Shown here: piece by piece, positions 34,160 through 42,834 of the stretch
Position numbering within the stretch: position 1 is the first letter of the stretch
How the letters are laid out: every line of letters begins with the position of its first letter
NCBI RefSeq assembly: GCF_001905665.1
Contig: NZ_LIVX01000005.1
Span: 208,114-272,113, forward strand
Reading direction: 5' to 3'
Length of the DNA stretch: 64,000 bases
DNA from: Streptomyces sp. CB02261
Lineage (GTDB): Bacteria; Actinomycetota; Actinomycetes; Streptomycetales; Streptomycetaceae
Program-made: the position numbers and the translations under genes
Notes under the pieces: generated by a model
Seen by the model: only the letters and a program-made list of their open reading frames with translations
Database searches by the model: none
Told to the model about the DNA's origin: nothing

Positions 34160-34268
34160 TGCCTGGCCGAAGGTCTCGCCCGCCCGCGTCGGACGCGGAC
34201 CCGGCCACCGGGAACCCGGGGGTTCCAGTGTGTCGACGACCGGTTCGCAGGGCTACTCCCCTTCGCTG
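34160..34268 (-). ncRNA. yybP-ykoY manganese riboswitch
   Basis: On the minus strand GAAGGGGAGTAGCCC (34250-34264) and GCGAGACCTTCGGCC (34165-34179) are the two most conserved strands of this aptamer; they close by pairing AAGG with CCTT. Between them are stem sequences rich in complementary G/C blocks. TACACT at 34275-34280 is a good -10 for a start near 34268, right at the aptamer. It lies about 120 nt before the GDT1 start, the classic target. Mn2+ binding should switch the gene on. Confidence 0.88.
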
Positions 34269-34302
34269 TCCCTCAGTGTAACCGACCGGGGCGCACGGGT
34301 GA

Positions 34303-34340
34303 GTAGACACTGTCTACAAGGCTTTGGTAGACAGTGTCTA
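34303..34340 (+). promoter_or_regulatory. promoter-operator of the TetR/MFS pair, leaderless
   Basis: Two palindromes, GTAGACA-C-TGTCTAC (34303-34317) and TAGACA-G-TGTCTA (34328-34340), lie 24 bp apart centre to centre. Each contains TAGACA: 34304-34309 fits a -35 (one change from TTGACA) and 34328-34333 lies at -10, with an 18-bp spacer. The start ATG at 34340 falls 6 bp after the -10, so the mRNA is probably leaderless. Repressor binding would cover both promoter elements. Confidence 0.55.
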
Positions 34341-34978
34341 TGCGTACAGGACCCCAGCAGGGCGAGGCCGACCCTCACGGTGAACAGCAGGGTGAGGGTG
34401 AGAGCCGTGGAGGCGGGCTGCGGGCCCGGCTCGTCGAGGCCGGCGTCAAGCTCGTGGACGCCGAAGGCGCCCAGGCCCTCTCGCTGCGCGAGATCGCCCG
34501 CCGCGCCGGCGTCTCCCACGGAGCGCCCCGGCGCCACTTCCCCACCCACCTCGACCTCCTGTCGGCCATCGCCCGCCAGGGCTTCGCCGAACTGGCCGCC
34601 CGTGTCGCCGCCGACGACCACGAGGCCGCCGCGCCGCGCGAACGGATCGTGCTCCTCGCCCGGGTGTACCTCGACTACGCGGGCACCCGGCGCGGCATGT
34701 ACGAGCTGATGTTCCGGCACGACCTCCTGGAGAGCGGCCGACTGGGCCTGCGGGAGACGAGCCTGCCGCTCTTCGCCCACCTCAGCGGGCTCGTCGCCCG
34801 CGTCCGCCCCGGCGCCGACCCGGTCCTCGTGGCGGGCGCGCTCTGGGCCAACCTCCACGGCATCGCCCAGCTCTGGCACTGGGGCAGCCTCCGGCTCGCG
34901 ACCGGAAACGACGACCCCGCCCCGCTCCTCGCCGCCGCACTCGACGCCCACCTCGGACCCGCGGAGCCCGCCCCATGA
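34340..34978 (+). CDS. TetR-family regulator of the adjacent MFS exporter
   Basis: The 212-aa product starts at the ATG at 34340; a GTG at 34334 lies in the same operator and is less likely. After a Glu/Gly-rich start, the HTH is LVEAGVKLVDAEGAQALSLR, then EIARRAGVSHGAPRRHFPTH, in the TetR form; the C-terminal domain resembles the WHG/TetR_C group (YDYAGTRRGMYELMF and following). Its stop overlaps the MFS start (ATGA). Repeated TAGACA palindromes in the promoter are its likely sites, so it represses its own exporter. Confidence 0.85.
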   Translation: MRTGPQQGEADPHGEQQGEGESRGGGLRARLVEAGVKLVDAEGAQALSLREIARRAGVSHGAPRRHFPTHLDLLSAIARQGFAELAARVAADDHEAAAPRERIVLLARVYLDYAGTRRGMYELMFRHDLLESGRLGLRETSLPLFAHLSGLVARVRPGADPVLVAGALWANLHGIAQLWHWGSLRLATGNDDPAPLLAAALDAHLGPAEPAP

Positions 34979-36393
34979 CCACCCGCCGAGGTCCGGTCCT
35001 CGCGTGCAGCGTCGTCGGCGCCGCAGTCGTCGCGCTCGACGGCACCGTCCTCACCGTCGCCCAGCCCGCCCTCCAGCGCGACCTGCACGCCGGCCTCGAC
35101 CAGGTCCAGTGGACCAGCACCGGCTATCTGATCGCCGTCGCGAGCCTCCTCGTATGCGCCGGCCGGCTCGGCGACCGCTACGGCCACCACCGGGTCTTCG
35201 CCCTCGGCGCCCTCGGCTTCGCCGCCACCTCCACCGGCATCGCCCTCGCTCCCGGCATCGGCGCGGTGATCGTGCTGCGCGTGCTCCAGGGGGTGTGCGG
35301 GGCGCTCCTCCAGCCCGCCACCCTCGGTATGCTCCGCACCGCCTTCCCGCCCGAGCGGCTCGGGACCCCGATCGCCGTGCGCACCGCGGCCATCGGGCTC
35401 GCGGCCGCCGCCGGACCGCTCGTCGGTGGCGCGCTGGTCTCCGCGTACGGCTGGCGCTCGGTCTTCCTCCTGGGCGTGCCCCCGACCCTCGCGATCGGCC
35501 TGCTGGCCCTCGTCACCGCCGAACGGAAGCCTCGACCTCAGGTCGAGCGTCACGCACTCGATCCGCTCGGTGCGCTGCTGCTCGCTGTCGCGCTCGGACT
35601 GCTCGTCCACGGCCTCGTCGAAGCGGCGCGTCCCGGAGGCGCGATCACCGGCGCCCTCGTCTGTGCCGGGGCCGTCGCGGCAGCGGTCACGCTCGCCCGG
35701 CACGAACGCCGCGCCGCGCGCCCCCTCCTGCCGCCGGAGCTGCTCCGGAGCGCCCCCGTCGTCGCGGGCCTCGCCGTCCTTCTCGCGGCCTCGGCCGCCC
35801 TCTTCGGCTCGCTCTTCGTGGCGACGTACTTCCTCCAGGACGTCCAGGGCCTCGACCCCCTCGACTGCGCGCTGCGCGTGCTGCCGCTCGCCGTCCTCAT
35901 GGTCCTCGGCGCGCCCCTCTGCCCGCCGCTCCAGCGCCGGTTCGGCCCCCGGCGTACGGCGACGGCGGGCGCCGCCCTGCTCACGCTCGGGGTGCTGCTC
36001 CTCTCCCGGCTCGACGCGACGGCCGGCGCGGCCTCCGTCGGCACCGCCGCCGCCCTGCTCGGCGCCGGGTTCGTCAGCCTGCTCGTCACGGCGACCTCGG
36101 TCGTCGTGCACCGGGCACCCGAGGCCCATGCCGGAGTCGCCGGCGGCCTCCAGCAGACCGCCATGAACGTCGGACCCGCGCTCGGCGTCGCCGTCGCGAC
36201 GCTGCTGCTCGCCCGGGTCCCGCTCGGCGGATTCGTCCCGGCCGCGGGCGCCGCCCTCCCCGCCCTCGTCGTGATCGCCGCGCTCGCCGTCCCGGCCGCG
36301 CTCGCCCTGCCCGGTGGCGGCGCGGACCGGCGGAGGACACGCCCGGGGCCCACGTCACCCCGGCCCGGACGGCGATCCTGCGTACGATCATGA
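34975..36393 (+). CDS. MFS drug exporter (DHA2-like)
   Basis: The 472-aa product is a 14-helix-type major facilitator. Motif D1 is LDGTVLTVAQPALQRDL, motif A GRLGDRYGHHRVF, and motif C GPLVGGALVSAYGWRSVF in helix 5, all of the drug-antiporter group. It should export a toxic compound using the proton gradient. It overlaps the TetR gene by 4 bp and ends 1 bp before the phosphatase start, though the last gene may be only loosely linked. Confidence 0.87.
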   Translation: MTTRRGPVLACSVVGAAVVALDGTVLTVAQPALQRDLHAGLDQVQWTSTGYLIAVASLLVCAGRLGDRYGHHRVFALGALGFAATSTGIALAPGIGAVIVLRVLQGVCGALLQPATLGMLRTAFPPERLGTPIAVRTAAIGLAAAAGPLVGGALVSAYGWRSVFLLGVPPTLAIGLLALVTAERKPRPQVERHALDPLGALLLAVALGLLVHGLVEAARPGGAITGALVCAGAVAAAVTLARHERRAARPLLPPELLRSAPVVAGLAVLLAASAALFGSLFVATYFLQDVQGLDPLDCALRVLPLAVLMVLGAPLCPPLQRRFGPRRTATAGAALLTLGVLLLSRLDATAGAASVGTAAALLGAGFVSLLVTATSVVVHRAPEAHAGVAGGLQQTAMNVGPALGVAVATLLLARVPLGGFVPAAGAALPALVVIAALAVPAALALPGGGADRRRTRPGPTSPRPGRRSCVRS

Positions 36394-36394
36394 A

Positions 36395-37504
36395 ATGCCC
36401 GACGGTCACCGGGGCCGTCCCGGCACAGCGGCCCGCACCCAGTTCCACCTCGGTCGCGCACTGCCCTTCCTGGTCTTGGCCCTGACCATCCTCCTGGATC
36501 TGATCACCCCCGACCGGGAGCGTTTCGACCGCCTTCTCGTCGCCGCGCCCGCGCTCGCCGCCGTCACCTGGAGCGTGGCCGGGACGCTCGGCATCGGTCT
36601 GCTCGCCATGGTCGCCCGCATGGTGCTCAGCCTGACCCGGGGTGAGGAGCTCGTCCCCGAACTCATCGCCAGTGAGACCGTGCTCGCGCTGGTGACCGCG
36701 GGCGCGGCCTGGGCCAGCCACGTCAGGACCCGCTACGAGCGGGACCTGCGGGAGCTCACCGCCGTCGCGGAGGTGGTGCAGCGGGTCGTGCTGCGCCCGC
36801 TCCCCGCCCGCCTGGGCCGCTTCGACCTGCACCTGCTGTACGTGGCGGCCGCCGCGAAGGCCAGGATCGGCGGCGACTTCTACGAGGCCGTACGGGTCCC
36901 CGGTGCGGTGCGGATCATGCTCGGTGACGTCCAGGGCAAGGGACTCGGCGCCGTCGAGACCGCTTCCGTCCTGCTCGGATCCTTCCGCGCCGCCGTCTAC
37001 GAGGCCCCCGACCTGGCCACCCTCGCCGACCAGCTCGACGAGGGCCTCGCCCGCTACGGGGCCTGGGACCCGGACTCCGACGCCGCCGAACGCTTCGCCA
37101 CCGTCGTCCTCGTCGAATTCCCCGACGGCGAGGACACCGCACGGCTCCTCAGCTGCGGACACCCCGCCCCGCTGCTCCAGCACGGGGCCGGCGTCCGGCC
37201 CGTGAACTTCGCCGACCCCTCGCTACCCGTCAACCTCGCGGGCCTCGCCGACTCGCGGCACCGGATCGAGCAGGTCCCCTTCGGTCCGGGCGACCGGCTC
37301 CTCCTCTACACCGACGGCGTCAGCGAGACCCGCGACCGGGCCGGCACCTTCTACCCGCTCGAACCGCGTATGCGCCGGTGGGCGGCGGAACCGGCCGGGA
37401 AGCTGCCGGAACTCCTGCACAAGGACCTCGCCGACTACGGCGCCGACGGTCTCGACGACGATGTCGCCGCCCTCCTCGTGGTCTATCCGCCCGGAGTCCG
37501 CTGA
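36395..37504 (+). CDS. membrane SpoIIE/PP2C-type protein phosphatase
   Basis: The product has 369 aa from the ATG at 36395, one base after the MFS stop. Three or four membrane helices occupy the first 120 residues (ALPFLVLALTILLDLI, then LAAVTWSVAG and ALVTAGAAWA). The SpoIIE domain follows with IGGDFYEA, IMLGDVQGKG, LLSCGHPAPLL and LLLYTDGVSE, the Asp/Gly motifs for two metals. Such phosphatases dephosphorylate anti-anti-sigma factors. Its target is unknown. The membrane part may sense a signal in the envelope. Confidence 0.85.
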   Translation: MPDGHRGRPGTAARTQFHLGRALPFLVLALTILLDLITPDRERFDRLLVAAPALAAVTWSVAGTLGIGLLAMVARMVLSLTRGEELVPELIASETVLALVTAGAAWASHVRTRYERDLRELTAVAEVVQRVVLRPLPARLGRFDLHLLYVAAAAKARIGGDFYEAVRVPGAVRIMLGDVQGKGLGAVETASVLLGSFRAAVYEAPDLATLADQLDEGLARYGAWDPDSDAAERFATVVLVEFPDGEDTARLLSCGHPAPLLQHGAGVRPVNFADPSLPVNLAGLADSRHRIEQVPFGPGDRLLLYTDGVSETRDRAGTFYPLEPRMRRWAAEPAGKLPELLHKDLADYGADGLDDDVAALLVVYPPGVR

Positions 37505-37639
37505 GCGGACCGTCCCCCGGGGGCGGGCCGAAGCCTGTCGGACCTGTCCCGGTCGTCACCAAACATCGACCTCGGGGCGGCTTGTGTCGTTCCTGACGGG
37601 TCGTGTGACGCGTGCGCTGTTCGTGCGCTCTGTTGCCCC

Positions 37640-37980
37640 GGCCCCGGATGCGTGAGGCTTGCGACCGTTCGCACCGCGGAGAGGCGCGAACCGTCCTCCT
37701 CGGACTGCCGCTCGGCCGACCTCCGGAGCCGGACGGCGGACGGTGCGCGCGTCTGGCCGGGCGCGCGCACCCTCGTCGGCCCGGGTGCTCGCGCCTGGAG
37801 AAGGCGCGCGAGGCCCGGGCCCAGGTCGCGGTCGCTGCCGAGCGGGCCCGGATCGCCGGCGAGCCGCACGACGTCCTTACCCGGATCGCCCGCGAGCCGC
37901 GCACGACGTCCTCGCCCGGATCGCCGCCGATCCGCACGACGTCCTCGCGCCCCCCGTGTCCGTGCGCCCGTTCCCCATGG
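37640..37980 (+). pseudogene. relic of a NarL-type sensor histidine kinase
   Basis: In the plus frame a segment reads EKAREARAQVAVAAERARIA, then GEPHDVL; this is the dimerisation/phosphoacceptor helix of a HisKA_3 kinase (normally RARIARELHDVVAHSLS). Leu is replaced by Pro next to the His. After it, three 33-35-bp tandem copies of the same helix follow and no ATPase domain is found. No start and no intact frame exist, so the kinase is dead; the preceding 150 bp is undefined. Confidence 0.6.
37847..37947 (+). repeat. three tandem copies of the kinase H-box segment
   Basis: Units start with CCCGGATCGCC at 37847 (33 bp), 37880 (35 bp) and 37915 (33 bp) and end in ACGACGTCCT. The 2-bp insertion in the second copy shifts the frame, and the third restores similarity only at DNA level. 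Confidence 0.8.
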
Positions 37981-38070
37981 CGCACACCGCCCCGCGTCAG
38001 CCCACGGTCTGACGGCACATGAGCCCGCAGCAGGACGCGCCGACAGGTCCGCGGTCCCTAGCGTGCTGCC

Positions 38071-39285
38071 ATGACCCGACGCACCAGGGCGGCAGCGGCC
38101 GCCCTCCTCGCCTGTTCCCTCGCCTTACCGGTGGCCCTCGCCGCGACGGGCCCCGCCGCGGCCGTCGTCCAGGCGGCCGACGCCACGCCGACCGCGGGCG
38201 CGGCCGGGCCCGCGACGCCCCTCGCGCCTGCCGTCACGCGCGCCGTGCTTCCCGCGCCCACCGGGCCGTACTCCGTCGGCAGCACGATCCTGCCGCTCGT
38301 CGACCGGTCCCGTACCGACCCGTGGGTCCCCACCGCCGACGGACGCGCGCTCATGGTCACGCTCCACTATCCGGCCGCCCGGCCCGGGGGCGGCCGCCCC
38401 GCCGCGTACGCCACCCAGGAGGAGGCGCGGCTGCTCGCCGAGCAGCTGGGGCCCGGAGTGCCGGGCGACGTACTCGCCCGGACGCGCGCCCACAGCAGGA
38501 CCGACGCGCGGCCCGCGCCCGGCCGCCGCCCCCTGGTGCTGCTCTCGCCGGGCTTCAGCGTCTCCCGCTGGACGCTCACGCATCTCGCCGAGGACCTCGC
38601 CTCACGGGGCTATGTCGTCGCCTCCGTCGACCACGCCTACGAGTCGTACGGGATCAGCCTCCCCGACGGCCGCACCCTCACCTGCGTCGCCTGCACCGCC
38701 CTCGACGAGGGCGGTGTCCACGGCAGCGTGGTCACCTCGACCCGCGCCGCCGACATGCGCTACGTCCTGGACCGGCTCACCGGTCCCCGGCCCGCCTGGC
38801 GGCACGCCGACGTCATCGACGCCCGCCGGATCGGCATGGCGGGCCACTCCATCGGCGGGGCGAGCGCGGCCGCCACGATGGTGGCGGATCCCCGCGTCGG
38901 CGCCGGCATCAACATGGACGGGGCCTTCTGGGAGGAGCTGCCGGCGGAGGGACTGCGGGGCCGCCCGTTCCTGATGCTCGGGACGCACGACGACACGCAC
39001 CTGCCCGGAGGGGCCGACGTCACCTGGGACCGGACGTGGTCCGCGCTCGACGGGTGGAAGCGCTGGATCACGGTGGCCGGCTCGGAGCACTTCACCTTCT
39101 CCGACGGCCCCGTGATCACGCGTCACTTCGGCCTGCCGCAGCCCGCGCTGCCCACCGAACGCGCCGTCGCCGTCACCCGGACGTACGTCGCCGCCTTCTT
39201 CGACCAGCACCTGCGCGGACTCCCGCGGCCCCTCCTCGACGGCCCGTCCCCGGCGAACCCGGAGGTCCACTTCCAGCACCGCTGA
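38071..39285 (+). CDS. secreted PAF-acetylhydrolase-like esterase
   Basis: The 404-aa preprotein has a signal peptide of about 30 residues (twin Arg, long Ala/Leu core). The enzyme domain resembles platelet-activating-factor acetylhydrolase II and dienelactone-type lipases: RPLVLLSPGFSVSRWTLTHL, YVVASVDHAYESYG, then the nucleophile in GMAGHSIGGASAA, an acid in MLGTHDDTHL and a His in SEHFTFSD. It should hydrolyse short-chain ester lipids or drugs outside the cell. No regulatory site is evident upstream. Confidence 0.8.
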   Translation: MTRRTRAAAAALLACSLALPVALAATGPAAAVVQAADATPTAGAAGPATPLAPAVTRAVLPAPTGPYSVGSTILPLVDRSRTDPWVPTADGRALMVTLHYPAARPGGGRPAAYATQEEARLLAEQLGPGVPGDVLARTRAHSRTDARPAPGRRPLVLLSPGFSVSRWTLTHLAEDLASRGYVVASVDHAYESYGISLPDGRTLTCVACTALDEGGVHGSVVTSTRAADMRYVLDRLTGPRPAWRHADVIDARRIGMAGHSIGGASAAATMVADPRVGAGINMDGAFWEELPAEGLRGRPFLMLGTHDDTHLPGGADVTWDRTWSALDGWKRWITVAGSEHFTFSDGPVITRHFGLPQPALPTERAVAVTRTYVAAFFDQHLRGLPRPLLDGPSPANPEVHFQHR

Positions 39286-39297
39286 CCCCCGGGGGCC

Positions 39298-39882
39298 TCA
39301 GGAGCGGTACGGCGTGTTCGCCTCCGCCCAGTCGGCAAGCGCCCGCGCGCACTCCGCGACCGATTCCCGCCAGGTGCGCGCGGCACCGTCCCCGGCCTCG
39401 TCGCTGACGTGCTTCACGATGCGCAGCGGCACCCCGGCGAGCGCGGCGGCGTGCGCGAGGGCGTACCCCTCCATGTCGACGAGGGCCGCCTGCTCGGCGA
39501 GCCGGGCGCGGGTGGCCTCGTCCGAGATGAACGTGTCGCCGGTGGCCAGGACCGTGTCACCGCCGGCCGGCAGCGTCAGCGGCGCCCCGTACGACTCGCC
39601 CGTGAGCGTGGCGAGCAGCCGGCCGTCGAAGTCGTGCTGCACGACGGTGCCGATGAGGTGCGTCCCGGTCATGCCGGGCCGCAGCGCCCCGGCCGTCCCC
39701 AGGTTCACGATCCCGGAAGGCCGCGTGCCCCGGCCGAGAACGCTCGCGAGCGCGGTCGCCGCGTTCACCTTGCCCATGCCGGTCAGCAGCACCGGCAGCT
39801 CCGTGTCCAGGAACTGCGCCTCCTCCTTGACCGCGAGGACGAGCAGGGGACGGTCGGCCGTGATCTCTCCCAAGAGTTCCAT
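39298..39882 (-). CDS. nucleosidase (phosphorylase superfamily)
   Basis: The 194-aa product starts at the ATG at 39882; a GTG three codons upstream is also possible. LLTGMGKVNAATALASVLG and GIVNLGTAGAL form the phosphate/ribose loop, and LVDMEGYALAHAAALAGVPL is the purine-binding Glu-containing motif of MTA/SAH-type nucleosidases and purine phosphorylases. KHVSDEAGDGA supplies the catalytic Asp. It should cleave adenosylhomocysteine, methylthioadenosine or another nucleoside. It is convergent with the esterase gene, whose stop lies 13 bp away. Confidence 0.8.
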   Translation of the reverse strand: MELLGEITADRPLLVLAVKEEAQFLDTELPVLLTGMGKVNAATALASVLGRGTRPSGIVNLGTAGALRPGMTGTHLIGTVVQHDFDGRLLATLTGESYGAPLTLPAGGDTVLATGDTFISDEATRARLAEQAALVDMEGYALAHAAALAGVPLRIVKHVSDEAGDGAARTWRESVAECARALADWAEANTPYRS

Positions 39883-39950
39883 GGGGGCCACGCTAGTTCG
39901 AAGGGTCACCCGCCGTACAACCCGGCCCCGGAGTCGGGGACGGCGGGCGG

Positions 39951-40160
39951 TCACCGCAGCGACAGACCGCGCTCCGCGAGCGCCTCGCCGAGCACGCGCA
40001 GCGCCTTCGGTCCGACGCCGTGCAGCGCGAGGAGCTCGGCTGCGGGCACCCCGGCGAGCTGGTCGAGCCGCGTGTACCCGGCCGCGGCGAGCGCGCGGGT
40101 GGCGGGCGCGCCGATGGCGCGGGGGAACTCCGTCTCGGGACGGTCGGATCCGGTCGTCAT
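39951..40160 (-). CDS. small helix-hairpin-helix protein
   Basis: The 69-aa product starts at the ATG at 40160. Its core, FPRAIGAPATRALAAAGYTR, then LDQLAGVPAAELLALHGVGP and KALRVLGEALAERG, is a pair of helix-hairpin-helix motifs like those at the end of RNA polymerase alpha and in many DNA-binding proteins. It is too short for an enzyme, and probably binds DNA without sequence preference. It lies 69 bp upstream of the nucleosidase gene on the same strand. Confidence 0.75.
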   Translation of the reverse strand: MTTGSDRPETEFPRAIGAPATRALAAAGYTRLDQLAGVPAAELLALHGVGPKALRVLGEALAERGLSLR

Positions 40161-40364
40161 GAACCGATCGTGCCACGCCCGGGGGAGGCGGTGGCCGGGA
40201 CCGGGAGCGCGGCCCGGGTGCCCAGGCGGAGCAGGCGCGGCCTGGGAGTGCGCGCCCAGGCGGCGCGGCCTGTGAGCCCATGCTCGGGGAGCGCCCGCCC
40301 GACCGCGCCGGTGTCCCGCTCGCCGCACGCACCGGCTGTACGCGTCCCCCGTACGCCCCCGCCC

Positions 40365-41789
40365 TCAGACCGGCAGCAGGCGGCCGATCAGCGTCCCCAG
40401 CTGGCGGGCGTTCCGGCAGGGACGCATCTCGACGAGGCCGGCGTAGGCAGGGGCCACCGAGTCGCCCGTGCCCCACAGCGAGGGCTGCTCGGGGTTGAGC
40501 CAGTGGACCCGCCGCGCCCGGTCCGCGATGCGCTTCAGCGCCGCGAGGTTGGGGTCGGAGCCGTTGGTGCGGGCGTCCCCGAGGACGAAGACCACCGTGC
40601 GCGGGCCGACGGCCTCCGCGTACCGGTCGGCGAACTCGCCGAGCGCCGTCCCGTAGTCGCTCTGCCCGTGCCAGCCGGTCAGCTCCGCCTCGGCGAGGAT
40701 CCGCTCGCCGAGACCCGCCGGGTCCGTCGGGCCCCGCGCGATGAGCTCCGTCACCTCGTCCACCCGGTTGACGAAGGCGAACACCCGTACCCGGCTGAAC
40801 TGGTCGTGCAGGGCCCGCACGAGCAGCATCGTGAACTGCGCGAATCCGGCCACCGACCCCGACACGTCGCACAGCAGGACCAGCTCCGGCCGCCGGGGAG
40901 GGCGCCGGCGAAACACCGGGCGCACCGGCACGCCCCCGGTCGACAGCGACCGGCGCAGCGTCCGCCGCAGGTCGATCTCCCCGCGTGCCGCCACCCGCCG
41001 CCGGGCCGCGAGCCGGGTGGCAAGTTTCCGCGCCAGCGGCCGTACCGTACGCCGCAGCTCGTCCAGCTGCGCCCGCCCGGCGAGGAGGAAGTCGACGGTG
41101 TCGGCCGTCCCGGCGACCGCTCGGCGCGCGACCGAATCCCGCCCCTGCCGCTCGGCGACCCGCCGTCGTGCCTCGGTCCGCACCCGCTCGCGGAAGGCCT
41201 CGATCCGCCGCCGGATCTCGTCGTCGAGCAGCCGCTCGGTGAACGCGGGATCCTCCGCGCCGGGGGCCGTCCCCAGCCGTTCCCGTACGCGGGCGAGCAG
41301 TGTCTCGGGGCGCACCCGGGAGAGCGTCTGGTACGAGGACCAGCCGTCCGATCCGGGGCCGGTGCCGTAGCCGCCGAAACCGCCCACCGCCTCGGCGGCC
41401 AGCCGGTCGAGGGCGGCGCCGTCACCGGCGGTGAGGGCCTCGGCGAGCCGCTCGCGGAGCGAGGCGAGACCGGCCGGGGTGCCGTCGTACTCCTCCGCGG
41501 TCCCGGCGCCGCCGAGCGGGAAGTACAGGTCGAAGACGCGGTCGAACACGGGACGCTGCGCCTCCCCGTGCAGCAGGGTCGCCGCGAGTGCCTCCCGTAT
41601 CCGCTCGCGGTCCGTGAACCCGACCGCGTCGAGGGCCTGCCCGGCGTCCACGGTCTCGCCCGTCCCGATCCCGAACCCGTGGGCGCGCAGCGCCGCCACC
41701 AGACCGGTGAGCCGCGCGACCGCCCCCGTCCCGGCCGGGTCCGCCGGGACGGGGGCGGTCGCTGTCCCGGCCGGGTCCGCCGGGCTCAC
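40365..41789 (-). CDS. VWA (CoxE-like) domain protein, MoxR partner
   Basis: The 474-aa product starts at a GTG overlapping the MoxR stop (GTGA), so translation is coupled. The first 280 residues are helical and rich in Arg, with a basic stretch ELRRTVRPLARKLATRLAAR before the VWA domain. The VWA domain has LVLLCDVSGSVAGFA (MIDAS DxSxS), a Thr-containing loop (QSDYGTALG) and VFVLGDARTNGSD, so its metal site looks complete. MoxR-VWA pairs act like chaperones that insert cofactors or assemble complexes, as MoxR/CoxD-CoxE for carbon-monoxide dehydrogenase. No cofactor enzyme lies nearby. Confidence 0.87.
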   Translation of the reverse strand: MSPADPAGTATAPVPADPAGTGAVARLTGLVAALRAHGFGIGTGETVDAGQALDAVGFTDRERIREALAATLLHGEAQRPVFDRVFDLYFPLGGAGTAEEYDGTPAGLASLRERLAEALTAGDGAALDRLAAEAVGGFGGYGTGPGSDGWSSYQTLSRVRPETLLARVRERLGTAPGAEDPAFTERLLDDEIRRRIEAFRERVRTEARRRVAERQGRDSVARRAVAGTADTVDFLLAGRAQLDELRRTVRPLARKLATRLAARRRVAARGEIDLRRTLRRSLSTGGVPVRPVFRRRPPRRPELVLLCDVSGSVAGFAQFTMLLVRALHDQFSRVRVFAFVNRVDEVTELIARGPTDPAGLGERILAEAELTGWHGQSDYGTALGEFADRYAEAVGPRTVVFVLGDARTNGSDPNLAALKRIADRARRVHWLNPEQPSLWGTGDSVAPAYAGLVEMRPCRNARQLGTLIGRLLPV

Positions 41790-42655
41790 ACCGCGTCCAG
41801 ATCGAGCTTGGCCGCGGCCTGCGTGATGTCCTCCTGGTGCTTGAGGAGGACGCCCAGGGTCTCCCGTACGATCCGCTCGTCCAGGCGGTCCGCGCCGAGC
41901 GCGAGCAGGGTCCGGGCCCAGTCGATCGTCTCCGAGACGGACGGCGCCTTGCGCAGGTCCATCGCCCGCAGCGCCCCCACGACCCGTACCACGGACGCGG
42001 CGAGCGCGGAGTCGAGACCGGGGACCTTGAGCGTGACGATCCGGCGCTCCAGCTCCTCCTCGGGGAAGCCGATGTGCAGGAAGAGACAGCGCCGGCGCAG
42101 CGCCTCCGACAGCTCGCGGCTCGCGTTGGAGGTGAGCACGGTGAACGGCCGACGGCTCGCCCTGATCGTGCCGAGTTCGGGCACGGTGATCTGGAAGTCG
42201 CTGAGGACCTCCAGGAGCAGGCCCTCCACCTCGACGTCCGCCTTGTCGGTCTCGTCGATCAGGAGCACGGTCGGCTGGTCCGAGCGGATCGCGGTGAGCA
42301 GGGGCCGGGGGAGCAGGAACTCCTCGCCGAAGATGTCCGTCCGGGTCTCGTCCCAGGACTCACCCCGGCCGGCCGTGATCCGCAGCAGCTGCTTGGCGTG
42401 GTTCCACTCGTACAGCGCGCGGGACTCGTCGACGCCCTCGTAGCACTGCAGCCGGACCAGACGGGCGCCCGTCACCTCGGTCACGGCCTTGGCGAGCTCC
42501 GTCTTGCCGACTCCGGCGGGGCCCTCGACGAGCAGCGGCTTGCCGAGCCGGTCGGCGAGGAAGACGGTGGTGGCGACGGCCGGCGACGCCAGATAGCCGG
42601 TCGCGGCGAGCTTTTCCGCGACATCGTCGACGGAGCTGAAGAATCCGGTCGTCAT
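41786..42655 (-). CDS. MoxR-family AAA+ ATPase
   Basis: The 289-aa product starts at the ATG at 42655 behind GGGGGGACC. Walker A is EGPAGVGKTELAK, Walker B VLLIDETDKAD, sensor 1 LTSNASRELSEALRRR with the arginine finger, and sensor 2 near the C-terminus. It belongs to the MoxR branch whose members work with a VWA protein. That partner gene follows with a 4-bp overlap. It probably remodels or assembles an unknown complex. Confidence 0.9.
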   Translation of the reverse strand: MTTGFFSSVDDVAEKLAATGYLASPAVATTVFLADRLGKPLLVEGPAGVGKTELAKAVTEVTGARLVRLQCYEGVDESRALYEWNHAKQLLRITAGRGESWDETRTDIFGEEFLLPRPLLTAIRSDQPTVLLIDETDKADVEVEGLLLEVLSDFQITVPELGTIRASRRPFTVLTSNASRELSEALRRRCLFLHIGFPEEELERRIVTLKVPGLDSALAASVVRVVGALRAMDLRKAPSVSETIDWARTLLALGADRLDERIVRETLGVLLKHQEDITQAAAKLDLDAV

Positions 42656-42834
42656 GGCGGTCCCCCCGGGAACGAAGCGTCTACTGGCGAGTAGCCTCTG
42701 CTGTACTTGATCAGATCGGGCACCGTCGCACAACCGTCCCGCACGAGGTTCGTGCCGCGCGCGGGGCGCCACCCGCTGGTGCAATGGGGGAGACCGGGTA
42801 CGCCGCCCGGGAACCGCTCGGCGGTGGAGGTGTC

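Noticed and set aside
40221..40290. Imperfect direct repeat (CCCAGGCGG and GCGCGGCCTG blocks) between the HhH and VWA genes
   Set aside because: Two short copies in G/C-rich spacer with no symmetry or consistent length; probably chance.
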